64,000 nt of DNA from Branchiostoma lanceolatum (GCF_035083965.1 NC_089726.1:22180559-22244558); one strand, 5' to 3'; positions 37,001 through 46,860 are shown, numbered from the stretch's first letter. Notes: generated from the sequence alone by a model not told the origin. Made by a program: numbers and translations.

Positions 37001-40000
37001 TAGAGTTCGCGTACGGCTCCGGTTCAGCGTAGTCGCTACTGTCGTCAGTATGCTGCGGGTCTGCGTAGTCGTACGTGTGGTCAGTCTTCTCCTCTTGCTG
37101 CTCAGTTCTTTCCTTAGGCATGGAGTAGTAGTGGTCCTCTGCATCTCCGTCTTCTTCTGGTTTTTCCTCCGTCTTGGGAGAGGCGGCCCCCATTTCTTCG
37201 TATGCATGGCTGTCTGGTTCGTCATCATTTTTGTCCCCAGCAGTCTCGTTCTTGTACAGATCCCTTTCCTGGTTCATGTACAAGTTGTCTGTGCTGTCGG
37301 CCTTGTTCTGGTAGATATTTTCGCTACTGTTGGCTTTCACACTTGTGTCCATGTCCATGTATTCTGCGTCCACCTCCGGCCCTATGTTTTCTGCACTACC
37401 ACCGCTAATGTTCATATCTACATAACTCCCGTTGCTATTTCTTGCACTGCTCACTTTTGAGACATCTTCAAGGGATGTTGTTCCACCCTCTTTCTTGTCT
37501 TCAAATAACTTCTTGGCTGGAGGGGGAGGGCGCGACGGTGTTTTGGACATGGTGGGTTTTAGTGCTGCCGGTGGTGGTTTAGGAGGTGGGGAGGTTGGTG
37601 GGGGTATTCGATGCTGAGAAGGGCTTGACTGGGCATTTCCCATATCAGCCTCTGAAGATGTTTCTTCTGTGGGAGGAGGGATGTAGAACGTTGACTTGGG
37701 TACCACTTTTTTCCTGTCCTCCTCTCCCTTACTCTTGCTACGACTCAGCTTTCTTTTGATGAAGCTGTCTCTCTTTGGCTCCGACGACAGTGTGCTATCT
37801 GGGTTTGGGTTGCTCCTCTTCATGGTCAGCTTTTCCTTGATGTTTTCGAACGGGGCTGGCAGCGACGGCGATCTCTCTTTTGAAGAAGGCTTGTCATCAG
37901 GTGCGCCACCACCTGATGAAGACAATCTTTCCTTTGAGGGGGACTTATTTTTAGCTGTGTTTTCAGGAGCTGCAGGTGCAGTGATGTCAGTTTCAGGTGT
38001 CCCAGTCGAAGATGGTGTCCAAATTGGTGGAGGTCTGGGTGGAGCAGGGGCTTTTCTGCTGGGTCTGGCTGGCTTAATGGCTGATGATTCTACATGAGAA
38101 CTACCTGAAATGGCACCTTCCTCTTTCTCATCTTCAGGAGGATTTACAGGTGGGGGAGGAATGTGTAAGACAGGTTTATCAGTCCTCTTGCTTTCAGCAT
38201 CTTTACCTTTGTTCGGAGTCTTATCAAAGAAACTTCTTATACCAGAAGCTAACGTTGAAGTAAAGGGAATTTTCTTAGCCCCCTTCTTGGGAGAGCCTGG
38301 GACAGGGGAGCTCTCAAGTTCAGAAGGATTTGGAAGAAAGACTTCTTCCGAGCTTTCAGGTCTCCTTGGTGCAGGCTTTGTTCTTCCGACAGGTGTTGGA
38401 TGTGCTCTGTCTGACATAGAGTCAACAGAGGTGCTCTTTTGTACTGCTGGCTTTGGCGGTGTTTGATCCAAAGGTACACTTTCGAGCGCTTTGCCTTGAC
38501 CAGTGGTACTCGAGGACAGCACATTACCTGCAGAAACTGCCTTCTGTTTCAGAAATGGGGGCGGAGGGGGCCTTCTTGGTGGTCTTACCATTCTGCTACC
38601 TTCCCTTTCCTTCGGTTTGACTTCAGCTGTTTCTTTCCCCTTGTCTCTCTCCTCCTTAACTACATCTACAGCCTTAACAAGTCTTCTTGGAGCAGGGACA
38701 GGTCTTGGTCTTTCTTGTATGCTTTTCGTAAAGTTTGATCTTGTTGGAGTCACATCGTCTAAGGAGTCGAAAGACCTACTTCTAGCTAGTAAGGTAGCAC
38801 GAGTTGGACTTGCATTAGGTGTGTCAACACTGCGTAGCCTTTGTGGTTTGTAGGGTAGTGCAGGTGGGGGACCCCTGTCTAAGGGTCCCAAGTTTTCCGC
38901 AGAATCGCTGTGGAATATCTTCTCTGCATCAGCTTTATCGAGAAGACTGTTAAGAGAGCGACTTCTTCTCTTGAGAGGGCAGGGTGGGGCCCTTGGTTTG
39001 TTCAGTCTACGTCTTGAGTTTGTCTTGAAGTCACCAGCGTCGTGAGGAGAAAAGAGGTGAGGTCCTTGCTTCTTCGATACGTGTGCCTCTTGAGTCTGAT
39101 TCTTGTGGTCTTCTAATGAAGACCCAGGTACAAAAGTGAGCTTTCCTGGCGTTGAGGGCTCATTCAGTGTCACTGATGGCTTCTTGCTCGTTGGGGGAGG
39201 GGGTGGTGGTTTGGTTGGAGACACAAATTTACTTTTCTTCTTCCTTGGATGAGCTACCATGATTTCAGTATTTTCTTGGTCATGGCTCCTTGGTTGCGAG
39301 AGTTCAACAGTCCTGTTGCCATTCTCTCTGTGAGGAGGTTTCTCTTCACTAGAATTCACGTCAGCCACCTGCTCCTGTGGTTGAACACTAGAACCACTTG
39401 CTACATCCTCGACTGTAAAATTTGCAACATCGGCGGCCAGACGGCCTTCACTTTCGTCTCCTACATGGTCTGTAACGTCCCCACTTGTAACAGTGTCCTT
39501 GGGTGACTCAGAAGTTTTTGCTGGGTAAGTGACTTCTGCTGTTGCTGTGCTTGTAGCCTGCTCTGCTTTATTATTGTCCTCGGATTCCAAAACCCTTGGA
39601 TCACCCTCTTCTTCCTCCTCTTCTTCAGTTGGAAGGCCTGCTTCCCATGTGTCTATGGCATTCTCAAGTAGTTGGAGTGCATTGTCTTCATCCTCACTGG
39701 CAGCTACAGGAAGCTCACTGGATATTCTTCTTGGTTTAGGAACTGGGGGCTGAGACATTTTTGTTGGAGACAGTGGTTGCTGAGGGGCTTGTATTCTGTC
39801 AGAGTTGGTCACACATTCTGTTGATGTAGAGGGGATAAGGGTTGGTGTGTTTGGCTCATCAGATGTTGGACTAACTTTCTGCTGGTCTGAGTTCACATTC
39901 AAGGCTTCTTTGCCATTTTTTGCATTCTCTAGTCTCTTAACATGGTCAACATTTGAGTCTGGTAATGCTGTAGATTTCTCAGAGATTTTTGGAGGCACAG

Positions 40001-43000
40001 CTTGTAGGACATGTACAGGCGACACTTCACAAGATCTTTCTACAGAATCTGTACTTTTGACAGACTCCAGTTGTTTGTGTGGAGACGGAGTGGATGCGGT
40101 CCCTTCTGGTTTTGTAGAGATGGCAGTGACAGGTGCAGGTTTTGGATGAGGCTGTGGTTTGACAGCTGCCACTGTAGGCTTCCTGGGTACCTGAGGTTTG
40201 GGAGCCAGGGGTGGCCTCCTGGGGGAGACACCTGCAGGGAATCAAGGAAAACGTATCAATCAAGAGCTGCCTGTTGAGCCTGGTACCCTATTGTACATGT
40301 AGCTCACAGAAAAGACACCCAGTAGCTACAATAGGGATGACCAGCCTATGTTGACATTACATGGCAAGTCCATGCAGCATTAGGGTTTTGGGTAGCCTTT
40401 TTTTCAGCCATGTACACCAGCCATTCCAAACCAGAACTCCATTGAGAATTGCCTACGAATTAGGACCTTTCAGAAATTGATGTAACTGTATATTGTAAGC
40501 TGGGGTAAGGAGACAGATAATAGAGCAATTAGAGGTCTAAACTTGATGTCAACTGATACTTTTTACTTCTAGCTGGTATATAAATACAACGGGACAATTA
40601 ATAGGGGGGTCTCCATTTTACTCAAGTAATGGCCCCCTCCAAAGCCCTGCAACTGCAACATTTATAGTACCAGCTGCATGTATACTACATGTACTTGCAT
40701 GTAAAAAACTTGCACTGCACATTTGAAACCCAACCATTGCTTTGGGTCAGAAGTGCAACATCAAGACCCTAAGGCATGCATTTCAATGGCCACAACAGTG
40801 CCTGCATGCATATCCAACTAAGGCCACACCAATTTAATTTGTTGCTTCTCTGATTTTTTCAGAAAAAAAATTGGAGAGACAGGGCGAAAAAAAATGATAA
40901 AAATTTTTTTTGCAAATAGTCTGGGGTGAAGATAAGGGTTTACATAACATAAAGAATAAGAGGATTATTCAAATTTCAGTTTTGTATGGCTCGTTCTATG
41001 CAATCTACCCTTCTTTGATCTAGTACTATAATTTCAGTAACAAAATTACCTTTTGCCATGTAATATATGGATTGATATTGAGAAATAGTTTTAATAAATG
41101 AAAAATTATAACTTATGATCAATATGTCCACACTTTTTAGGTATGTGCAGGCCTTTATAATCTATTTGGTGGCTATTGAGTTTTACAACTGAACAAATAG
41201 TAAGATTGGGAGTTAAAATTTCTTAATGGGAATAGTGACCCAATTTTATTTTTTTTTCAAAATGGGAAAAAAAGGAGAGGCATTCCGAGAAGCAACAAAT
41301 TAAATTGGCATGGCCTAATAAGTGCCAGCATTTCATGATCAGGCACCTTTGTTGAATGCTTGCTTGGTTTGCCATGCTTCCTTTTGTTTCAAGTGAGAAA
41401 ACAAAAACAACAAGTCCAAGCTGCGTCCTCTAGATCTGAAAAAGCTTTTGTTTCTTGCTTTCTTGACTGGTAATTCTATCCAACAAAATGTTGTTCGACT
41501 TGGTTCCCACATTCCTTAAGAGGTCATTCACAGTGCTCTGCGGAATTTTCCCTATTTACTTCTGGCAATGAGGTGAAGTGAAACTGTATCTTCTGACAAA
41601 TTATATACACTCTATTAAACCAGAACTTTATTTGTAGGACACCTTGCTCGAAGAATAAGCCTTAGCAATTGCCCAATGTAAATACTAAATACTGAAAACA
41701 TTTGGCATAATTGGCAACATAGAAACCTGAGTATCAACTATTATTGACATATTTTGGTCAGCTGTATACAATACTAAGGAAACGTACTGTTAAGGAAATG
41801 TTGGATTTCAACAGGTCTTGTTGTTGGTACTGGTTGGTTTTGGCTCCAAATCAGGAATCCGTTAATCAGCCTTGAAATCCTGCATATCTGCAGGGCAAAT
41901 AGAGGACTACGTATACCTTGTTTGTCTGCAACTCACTGGACCATTTCTTAAAACCAGTCCCAGTGTTTACCATTCATGGTATTGCAGCCTAAAAAGTAGA
42001 TTAATTTCAGACATGTAGACTTTTATGCAGGATACTGAACAGTCTTCTGTTGAAAATATTAGCCTGAAACATGTTTGGCCAATAAATGTCAGTATACATA
42101 ATTGACACATGTACTATATCTCTCCCAAAAGCCAGCATTGATTGTATTTCTTTGAGTTTGATACAAATCTTCCAACAGGAAGAAAAGTAGACTAAGACCC
42201 CGTTCACACTCATTTTTTTCAATCGCGATTGAAGTATAATCGCGATTGAATCGATCCGATCGCGATTGATTTTTTCAGTGTGAACGCTCCCAATCGCGAT
42301 TGGAACGATCCAAAACGATCCAATCGCGATTGGATTGTAACTACCTCTGGAGGTAGTTTGATTGGATTAATCGCGATCGGATCCAATCCAATCCTATCAA
42401 ATTTTGAGTGTGAACGCAACTACGATTCATTCCATCGCGATCCGCGGGGATTTCGGCCGGTTCAAGGCTAGGGTCGCAACTTATCACATAAGTAATGTAC
42501 CAAGTACAATGTTTTCCCACCAATCGTCGCTTCATTCACGCTCCCAGATTGTCCTGTCTACAGCACTTGTCGCGTTCATTACCCGTACTACAGCGAGGCC
42601 AATATACAAAAGCCTTCGTCGTTCACGCCTTCTCGCGATCATAGCCCGCCGATTGCGTTCCCTTCCACGGCTACAGAACATTCTCCAGAGATACAAAATC
42701 ATCAAGAGTTTGGGGACTCCCGCCATTTTGTAGCCAGCGACGCCGAACCTTTGACCTCGTGCTTCAATCGCGATCGGATCACGGCGTACTTTAATCCACT
42801 TGGCGAAAAGCAGTGTGAACGCAAAAGTTTCTTTGCGTTCAATCGCGATCGGATCGAACAATCGCGATTATACTTCAATCGCGATTGAAAAAAATGAGTG
42901 TGAACGGGGTCTAAGTATATATATTTGACAAGCTATAAGTATAAAAAGAAATGTCTGCCACTTATTTGATGACCATATGTTGAATGAGCGTCACCTCTTT

Positions 43001-43407
43001 TCACCCAAGAACAGCAGAAGCAATAATGTCTGAACATGTTATGGTATAACTACAAAATAACACAGATCTCACACTGAAGTATCAGTCCCATGTGAGCCAG
43101 AATGTACCCCAGGGGCGTGCTGAAATAACAGCAGTCAGGAAGTCAAGTCCAGCTGGCGTTTGTCCAAGGCCGGATTTCTGAATGGTTCTCAATATTACAT
43201 GGCTTTACAGTACACACCCACACCCACTCAAATTATACCCAAACCCCATAGCAAACAGTAGAATCACCAGTATTGAGTTTGTTGTTTGGGTAGTATTACT
43301 AAAATCGCTAATACCTGTAATTAATTACCTTCGCCAAAAAAACATGAAAGTTCATCTGTGTTGGTATGTTAAGTTTTGTCTTCATGAAAATGTTATGGGT
43401 GTCTGTT

Positions 43408-43445
<38 letters not shown>

Positions 43446-43455
43446 TGTCTGTCTA

Positions 43456-43488
<33 letters not shown>

Positions 43489-46400
43489 GAACACGATAAC
43501 TTGAATGAAGGCTGGGTGGATTGTCTTGATACCTGGGGTTGGTCTTCCTGAGAGTGAGAGCTCAAGTTTTGCATATCTTGTGTTCTGGACACACTATGGT
43601 CATGATTTTTCAGTTGTATATTGAATTTCTAATATGAGCCCTTTGAATGGAGAGTAAGTCTTGTATCCTTTTCATATCTCCTGGCTGTTGATATAAACTT
43701 AAAACGAAATGACTGCATTAATCATTGCATTTAGCTGCTAATTATAACTTTTAACACATTCATCATGATCATGATCTGGTCTTGAAGGTCTCACAGATGT
43801 CCATGACCCTATATTAGGTGAGAGTTTTGGGGGAGGGGGGGTATGAATGCTGAGCAGTGAGAACATTTTTTTGTTGATGATGATTTCGGGGCCTCGGGGG
43901 GGGGGGGGTGTCGAGAACAGAGTGTTGACCATAGGTTGCAACTTAAGAGTGCTTTTTTTCTCTTTTAAGAGATCTGGTATTTCAAGGCCTGTTACGTATA
44001 CCTCCCCTGGCATTCCATTGGCACATGCAAAGCTATTCCTGCCCACAATCAACACTCTAACTTCCGGCTATCGATGACCTGAGGCCTTTCTAGAACCCAC
44101 TTCATTGTCCTTGGTGCATGACAACTTAACAAGCAGGCATGACTCAGCTTACATCAAGTTACAGAATACTAGTAGACAGTACACATCAGCAGATTCCTTA
44201 TATCATAAATAACATGTCTACAACTAGTTAGTGCAAGATTATAAATAACATGCCTACAACCATATCAGCTTGTCTGCCTGGCATTCCAGTGTGTATTGTA
44301 TTGTTGCAATTTTGAATAAAGACTTTTAAACCATTGCAAGATAAAAATGTCAACACTTAATAATTATGGAGATAGAGGAAGTGTTATCTTGAAGTATTCC
44401 TTATAAATACATGTTTTTCTCCACGCAAGGATCAGATTAGCTTAATCATAAGTTAATGAAAGTATTTTGTTCAGAATCAGAGAAAATAGATTTCATTTTT
44501 CAGAATGACTCACTGACCTCAGTACTTGACAAGTAATTTCCAAGCAGACGTAGGGTAGAAAAACGCAAACATAGAATAGATGCAACTAGTATTACTATTG
44601 TCCTGAAAGCTGCACAGTCGATCAGAAAACATTACAATTTTCAATCCCAACATCTGCTTGTTTTTTAAAGCACTTACAGTTACACGTATAGAGGAGACAT
44701 TTTTGTTAACTCTGACTAAGTACAAGAAACAGCTTATAGTGACAGCTCAGTTTTACACAAGATAATTTTTGGGGAGGGGGCTGGGGTACATTGCTCAATG
44801 TTTGACCCTCATTTTCAGCTGCTAAGTTCGATGATGATGATGATGAATCAATTGCAGACCCTCCAAATTCCGATAACTATTGGTGGTTCTGAACTTCGAA
44901 AACTGTTCGGGATTTGAACCCTGACCTGTTATCCAGAAATATGGGATCACTTATCAATTTGCAAGCTGTCAAATATACTTCAACTCGGTTAGACCGTCAT
45001 TTGCAAAAATGTTATTGTAACCGCTTATCAAAGCTCTTCCAAATTCCTCTATCATGCATTTTGATATTATATATCATTAGGCCACACCAACTTAATTTTA
45101 TGGATGACATCCGCGCGCGCATTGATTTTCGCCTGTTCTCCAAAAATAAAAATAAATCACCTCCGAAGAAACTTGTAGACTCATATTGCCGCAAAGGGGC
45201 AGCATTGAGCCGGCTTGTCGTAATACACCATATACACTCACATTGTCTAACACAACTGGTATGTATGTGACTAGGAGCGATTGAAGTGGGCGCCGCCCCT
45301 CATGAGCCCAGTAGTATATTGTTCATGATATGACAATACTTGCTCTGATTGAAGGCGTGATGTTGTATACACAGCCGAACACATTTTTTTTTTCTTTGAA
45401 CGGCCAAATGTTACATATGGGTCTTTAAACCAGGCATCATCCATGTTAAAAGCACTTTAATATTAGCCTGGGTGCCATCCTATTTCTACCGGGATGACAG
45501 AAATAACAAAAAAAACATTTTAGGGAAGCAAGTGTAGGAGCCCCGGTAGAAATAGGATGGCACCCAGGCTACTTTAATATGAGCTAATGCCAACAAATAA
45601 AGACTTGTTTGTTTGTTACATACATGTTCTGTGGTTTAATTGGCAATACCAGCTATTTAGTCCTCCGGTTTATCTTTTTTTTTTTTTGCTAGATTTTTCT
45701 TTTTTTCGCCCTCGCGCATTAGTTTTGGGGACTCCAGAGGATGTCATCCATAAAATTAAGTTGGTGTGGCCTTATTAATGATTATAGGTGGTTTAGAACT
45801 TAGAAAACTGTCTAGGAATTGAACTGCTGACCTTGCAATCCAGAAAATGAATTGAGATCACTAACGTTACAACTTTCAAGCTATTCTCCACTACATTCCA
45901 ATAGTCTACAATATGTAGTGTAAATCCATGATGCATTATAGGTAGAGGTTTGGAATCTACAACTTTGTCCTGAATTACTTAATTGAATTTGTAGGTACTT
46001 TAGAATGCTTTAGATGTAACAAACATATTGTTGTGAACATTATGCACAATAAAAATTGCCTACAGCTCCGCCCCTTTGCGTACACAACCTGGTGCAAAAC
46101 AACAGGTGTTACAAACAACAGGTGATCCCTTTGTCGTACCGCAGGCGTCAACTCACCTGCAAACACCTGGCGCAGGCCTTCAGCTGTCAACTAGCAGACG
46201 ACATAACATTACCCGCCAGTTTAGACTCACGATTTTCATTCAAACGTTCCTCTTTTCATCGTCCAAGTACTTTGGAATGCGCCAGAACAAGGGAGTCCGT
46301 TAATAATTTACGGGCAAGCTGTAACTGCGGGGAGCAAAGTTTATGAAGGGGGCATAAAATTGGGAGCAGAGACCTTCAGCAAATGTTGACAGAAGCTCCG

Positions 46401-46586
46401 ATAAACGCAAGATGACCGCCTGACGATTTCGGAGGGATATTCAAATCGGGGCAACCGCTGACAGCTGTCAAACAAATCGTACACAGTCGTTTGTAAGATA
46501 AGAAAAATCGACATACAACAGATAGAAGAGAGGAGGGTGAAAAGGAAAAAGGGGAGGGGGGCGGGTTAACACTTACCTGAACTCAT
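16070..46586 (-). CDS. FGD5/6-like: FGD5/FGD6-like Rho/Cdc42 guanine nucleotide exchange factor (1921 aa)
   Basis: Twenty-one coding exons on the minus strand, in order: 46577-46586, 36666-40231, 35909-36067, 34206-34487, 31604-31668, 31333-31363, 29988-30139, 27841-27997, 25485-25572, 25296-25346, 25020-25078, 24738-24809, 24279-24347, 22704-22864, 21339-21447, 20569-20709, 20031-20130, 19293-19465, 18048-18233, 17220-17317 and 16070-16106. Lengths sum to 5766 nt, in frame throughout with GT-AG introns. Domains are a proline-rich N-terminus (1-1190), an acidic Ser/Glu stretch (1195-1243), DH (about 1345-1550), PH1 (1566-1670), FYVE (1690-1755) and PH2 (1825-1918). FGD proteins activate Cdc42-type GTPases and bind phosphoinositides on endosomes and membranes. 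The APKP start and long N-terminus point to the FGD5/FGD6 branch. It is longer than I expect for vertebrate FGD5/6 (about 1430-1460 aa). Confidence 0.93.
17638..17811. mobile_element. Pogo/Tigger-like MITE
   Basis: The ends CAGTCAAACTTGTTC and GGACAGGTTTGGCTG are imperfect inverted repeats flanked by TA. The interior repeats the TGGCCACA and GTCACC phrases of the larger element at 25751-26941. Confidence 0.7.
17815..18030. mobile_element. MITE with AATACAGTAAATG ends, copy 1
   Basis: The left end AATACAGTAAATGCAG is mirrored by the right end CATTTACAGTATT. Inside are repeated phrases of the type TTCGC..AACTTAAAACCAC. A relative lies at 35557-35773 in the other orientation. It lies within the intron before the PH2 exon and ends 17 bases from its donor. 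Confidence 0.7.
18384..18500 (-). repeat. Fragment of a second SINE family (S2)
   Basis: The blocks GCCCTTGGGCCACACAC, TGTGCAAG and CAGGGGGCTGGTCC match the body of the S2 copy at 30288-30549. Confidence 0.65.
18646..19103. mobile_element. Non-autonomous hAT-like element
   Basis: The ends TAGGGGTGGGTACCGGTAC and GTACCAGTACCCACCCCTA are inverted repeats. The flanks ATGTGAGC (18638-18645) and ATGTGAAC (19104-19111) form an 8-bp target duplication with one mismatch, the hAT signature. No transposase frame. The left part contains the hexanucleotide array at 18720-18766. Confidence 0.82.
18720..18766. repeat. (CTGTAC)n microsatellite
   Basis: Seven to eight CTGTAC units inside the hAT-like element, preceded by CAGGTCC repeats from about 18675. 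Confidence 0.9.
19763..19925. repeat. Dispersed repeat R1, copy 2 (partial)
   Basis: GGTGTTCCGGACCGTGTGAT, CACACGGGCTTCCATAG and TTTAGAATGCATTTCC match the other R1 copies. The 3' third is missing. Confidence 0.75.
20031..20709 (-). other. FYVE zinc-finger exons
   Basis: Exons 20569-20709 and 20031-20130. All FYVE signatures are present: W1694xxD1697, C1703/C1706, the RRHHCR basic motif with C1719/C1722, C1727/C1730, and RVC with C1748/C1751. Such domains bind PI3P on endosomes in most families; FGD members vary. The donor GTTGGT of the first exon is weaker than the others. Confidence 0.9.
20133..20215. repeat. Degenerate (AATC)n microsatellite
   Basis: AATCAACGAATCAACCAATC and further ATCA/AGCA units directly beside the acceptor of the second FYVE exon (20130). 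Confidence 0.85.
20788..20825 (-). pseudogene. Partial duplicate of the FYVE exon
   Basis: On the minus strand it encodes [12 protein letters not shown], identical to the first zinc pair of the real exon at 20569-20709. The three base differences in this core are all synonymous third positions. The rest of the exon, including RRHHC, is absent, so it cannot replace the exon by itself. Confidence 0.8.
20886..21236. repeat. Dispersed repeat R2, copy 1
   Basis: It runs from TTAAGCCCCTGTCACAAATA to GCATGAATTGTGACGCTGGC. It includes GACGTCCTGTCGATATCGCG and CCAAGAGATGGTACCATCTC. It matches 29219-29977, where the same unit is interrupted by another element. Confidence 0.8.
21448..21640 (-). repeat. 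Tandem copies of a splice acceptor plus exon start
   Basis: The real acceptor (CTCATTGGTCACAG before 21447) and the first bases of the PH1 exon recur about 85 bp upstream (decoy exon start at 21532) and, more weakly, at 21615. The first decoy reads in frame as S-S-P-E-E then a stop codon, against S-C-A-E-E-R in the real exon. Confidence 0.78.
22222..22600. repeat. Dispersed repeat R1, copy 3
   Basis: The most complete copy: ATGTCATACCTGGGC at the start and GTGTTGTATTCTATATG at the end. Inside the 3' part is a palindromic pair AATACAACACGGTGTATTCC and GGAATACCCCGTGTTGTATT about 55 bp apart. Confidence 0.8.
22872..23284 (-). mobile_element. Full-length tRNA-derived SINE, copy B
   Basis: The tRNA head lies at the right end on the minus strand and a (CAAA)n tail at 22872-22918. 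It lies in the same orientation as FGD. The tail reaches to within 8 bases of the acceptor of the exon starting at 22864, leaving only CTTTCCCAG between tail and exon. Confidence 0.85.
23460..24077. mobile_element. TTAA-flanked MITE
   Basis: The ends GGGAGCACACCCCAGTTTAT and GAACTGGGGTGTGCACCA are inverted repeats, flanked on both sides by TTAA. TTAA targets are used by piggyBac and Kolobok elements; which one is unresolved. No transposase. Confidence 0.78.
24738..25572 (-). other. DH exons, second half
   Basis: Exons 25485-25572, 25296-25346, 25020-25078 and 24738-24809 encode [35 protein letters not shown] and the C-terminal helix ending HEIVKPGR. The [10 protein letters not shown] block is the conserved GTPase-facing helix of DH domains. 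I placed the first acceptor at 25573/25574 so that the phase matches the upstream exon. Confidence 0.88.
25605..27189. mobile_element. hAT-like element interrupted by a pogo-like element
   Basis: The outer ends CAAGGCTCAAAATAC and GAATTTCGAGCCCTG are imperfect inverted repeats of the common CAGGGCTCGAAATT type. The flanks are TGATG on both sides (25600-25604 and 27190-27194). The duplicated phrase GTGCACCCAAAATT occurs near each end. The centre is occupied by the element at 25751-26941. Confidence 0.72.
25751..26941. mobile_element. Pogo/Tigger-like element, 1.19 kb
   Basis: The ends CAGTCAAACCTGTCTATAGC and GCTAATACAGGTTTGACTG are flanked by TA. Subterminal phrases ACAGGTGGCCGCTATGG occur at both ends. 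No DDE transposase frame is visible in 1.2 kb, so it is non-autonomous or decayed. Confidence 0.8.
29219..29977. repeat. Dispersed repeat R2, copy 2, with nested insertion
   Basis: It has the same sequence as 20886-21236, but split at the ACATGTT point by the 393-bp element at 29267-29659. Confidence 0.8.
29267..29659. mobile_element. Nested MITE with CAGTGTTCTC ends
   Basis: The ends CAGTGTTCTCACCAG and CTGGCGAGAACACTG are inverted repeats. ATGTT occurs immediately on each side, and the empty site is represented by R2 copy 1 near 20931. The interior repeats CACAGCATAGGGG four times. The end style is hAT-like, but the visible duplication is 5 bp. Confidence 0.75.
30288..30549 (-). mobile_element. 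Second tRNA-derived SINE family (S2)
   Basis: On the minus strand the head reads GTGGCCGAGTGGGTAGAGTG as A box, with a B-box-like region near ATGAGTTAAATCC, followed by a body shared with 18384-18500. The head is more tRNA-like than that of the (CAAA)-tailed family. Confidence 0.72.
30636..31203. repeat. Degraded pogo-like element with inserted SINE fragment
   Basis: The left end TACAGTCAAACTTGTC and right-end phrases GGTTTGAGGACATTGACTGT bracket GTGGTCACTATAGATAG and GGTCCTAATGCAGAAGTGG. The middle is occupied by a + strand piece of the (CAAA)-tailed SINE (about 30747-30915, GACGTCCCTCGGATAGGACG). Confidence 0.6.
31670..34205. other. Long FGD intron with no recognised content
   Basis: About 2.5 kb of AT-rich intron between the DH start exon and the preceding exon. 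I see no exon-like frame, no inverted-repeat element and no RNA gene in it. Confidence 0.5.
34939..35462. mobile_element. MITE with CCGTATTTTCTCGA ends
   Basis: CCGTATTTTCTCGAATAAAG against TAAATCGAGAAAATATGG forms the ends, TA-flanked, and TACGCAC/GTGCGTAC continue the pairing. Internal copies of GTGCGTACTTTATTTGAGG are near 35016 and 35345. Its superfamily is unclear. Confidence 0.72.
35557..35773. mobile_element. MITE with AATACAGTAAATG ends, copy 2
   Basis: The right end TTTCTGCATTTACAGTATT mirrors the left end of the copy at 17815. The inside shows GTGGTTTTAAGTTC and CGCGAACATAAAACCA. The left end is worn. Confidence 0.65.
36125..36500. repeat. Dispersed repeat R1, copy 4
   Basis: ATGTCCTGCCTGGGCCGGG, GGGTGTTCCAGACC and GCATTGAAATGTGTGCTTTT, ending GTTGTATTCTATATG. 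It is diverged but collinear with copy 3. Confidence 0.7.
36666..40231 (-). CDS. FGD giant exon: proline-rich region and tyrosine cassette
   Basis: A single 3566-nt exon encodes residues 4-1192. It carries many PxxP and polyproline runs suited to SH3 or WW binding. RSRSLNSL and RSRSFDSL motifs look like basophilic kinase or 14-3-3 sites. A cluster of tyrosines at residues about 935-1110 includes YVDM, YMDM, IYQN, LYMN, LYKN, YAEP and PYAN. The disordered composition is as expected for FGD5/6 N-termini. The antisense strand stays open for long stretches only because of codon bias. Confidence 0.9.
40822..41315. mobile_element. Harbinger-like MITE, GGCCAYACCAATT family, copy 2
   Basis: GGCCACACCAATTTAATTTG against CAAATTAAATTGGCATGGCC, flanked by TAA (40819-40821 and 41316-41318). 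It is the same length and interior as 9088-9581. It lies in FGD intron 1. Confidence 0.87.
42196..42911. mobile_element. Harbinger-like element, 716 bp, rich in AATCGCGATT
   Basis: The ends GACCCCGTTCACACTCATTT and AAATGAGTGTGAACGGGGTC are perfect inverted repeats with arms of over 50 bp, flanked by TAA on both sides. Subterminal AATCGCGATT palindromes are repeated many times. A 109-codon minus-strand frame at 42532-42861 has an Arg-rich centre ([14 protein letters not shown]) that might be a transposase remnant, but this is unproven. Three-base TWA duplications fit PIF/Harbinger. Confidence 0.85.
43411..43488. repeat. (GT)n(CTGT)n microsatellite
   Basis: A GT run of about 15 units passes into ten CTGT units. 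It lies in FGD intron 1. Confidence 0.95.
45080..45771. mobile_element. Harbinger-like element with nested foldback MITE
   Basis: GGCCACACCAACTTAATTTT against AAAATTAAGTTGGTGTGGCC, then GGATGACATC against GATGTCATCC, flanked by TTA. It contains the MITE at 45464-45571. Without that insertion it is about 575 bp. Its ends are shared with the element at 14204-14607. Confidence 0.82.
45464..45571. mobile_element. Foldback MITE, TAGCCTG family, copy 2 (nested)
   Basis: The arms are 30 bases and perfectly complementary, starting TAGCCTGGGTGCCATCC. A perfect 9-bp duplication CTTTAATAT lies at 45455-45463 and 45572-45580. Confidence 0.92.
46577..46586 (-). CDS. FGD start exon: ten coding bases
   Basis: ATGAGTTCAG followed by donor GTAAGT. 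Joined to the acceptor at 40231 it gives [20 protein letters not shown], keeping the frame of the giant exon. The ATG has A at -3. The intron is 6.3 kb. Without this exon the giant exon would have no ATG near its 5' end in frame (its frame passes an in-frame GTG at 40172 only). Confidence 0.8.
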
Positions 46587-46860
46587 GTTGGAAACTTTCC
46601 AGTTTTCCTCACTTCCTCGCTTAGAATGTCTTTCTATAAAGCTGTACAGGTTAAAAAGTGGTTTAGTTGGCCCGGACAAGTCGTAGAGGAAGCTGCCATC
46701 GCTTGTAAGAGCGACAGTTTGGAGAGTCCGGCGCTTTGGGCCGCCGTCCTGCTAGGGATATCGCCATTTCCTATCGTCTGATTCCGTCCCGTTCGCGTTT
46801 CCCTCATGACGTCACCCCTCTCGGTCCCAGGACACTCAGGCCGGAAACGGTGCTCGTGAC
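46587..46860 (-). promoter_or_regulatory. Likely FGD 5' UTR and promoter
   Basis: GC- and CpG-richer than its surroundings, directly upstream of the FGD ATG. A perfect cAMP-response palindrome TGACGTCA lies at 46807-46814. No TATA box is obvious. The transcription start is not determined. Confidence 0.5.

Noticed and set aside
36882..37460. 192-codon + strand open frame
   Set aside because: It lies antisense inside the FGD giant exon, whose minus-strand frame joins in phase to neighbouring exons; it is a shadow.
40172..40231. FGD translation start inside the giant exon
   Set aside because: The apparent start at 40172 is GTG, not ATG, and the upstream ten-base ATG exon joins in phase and gives the expected APKP-type N-terminus.
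42532..42861. Intact Harbinger transposase or Myb-like protein
   Set aside because: The frame is only 109 codons and starts within the terminal inverted repeat; no catalytic residues are identifiable.
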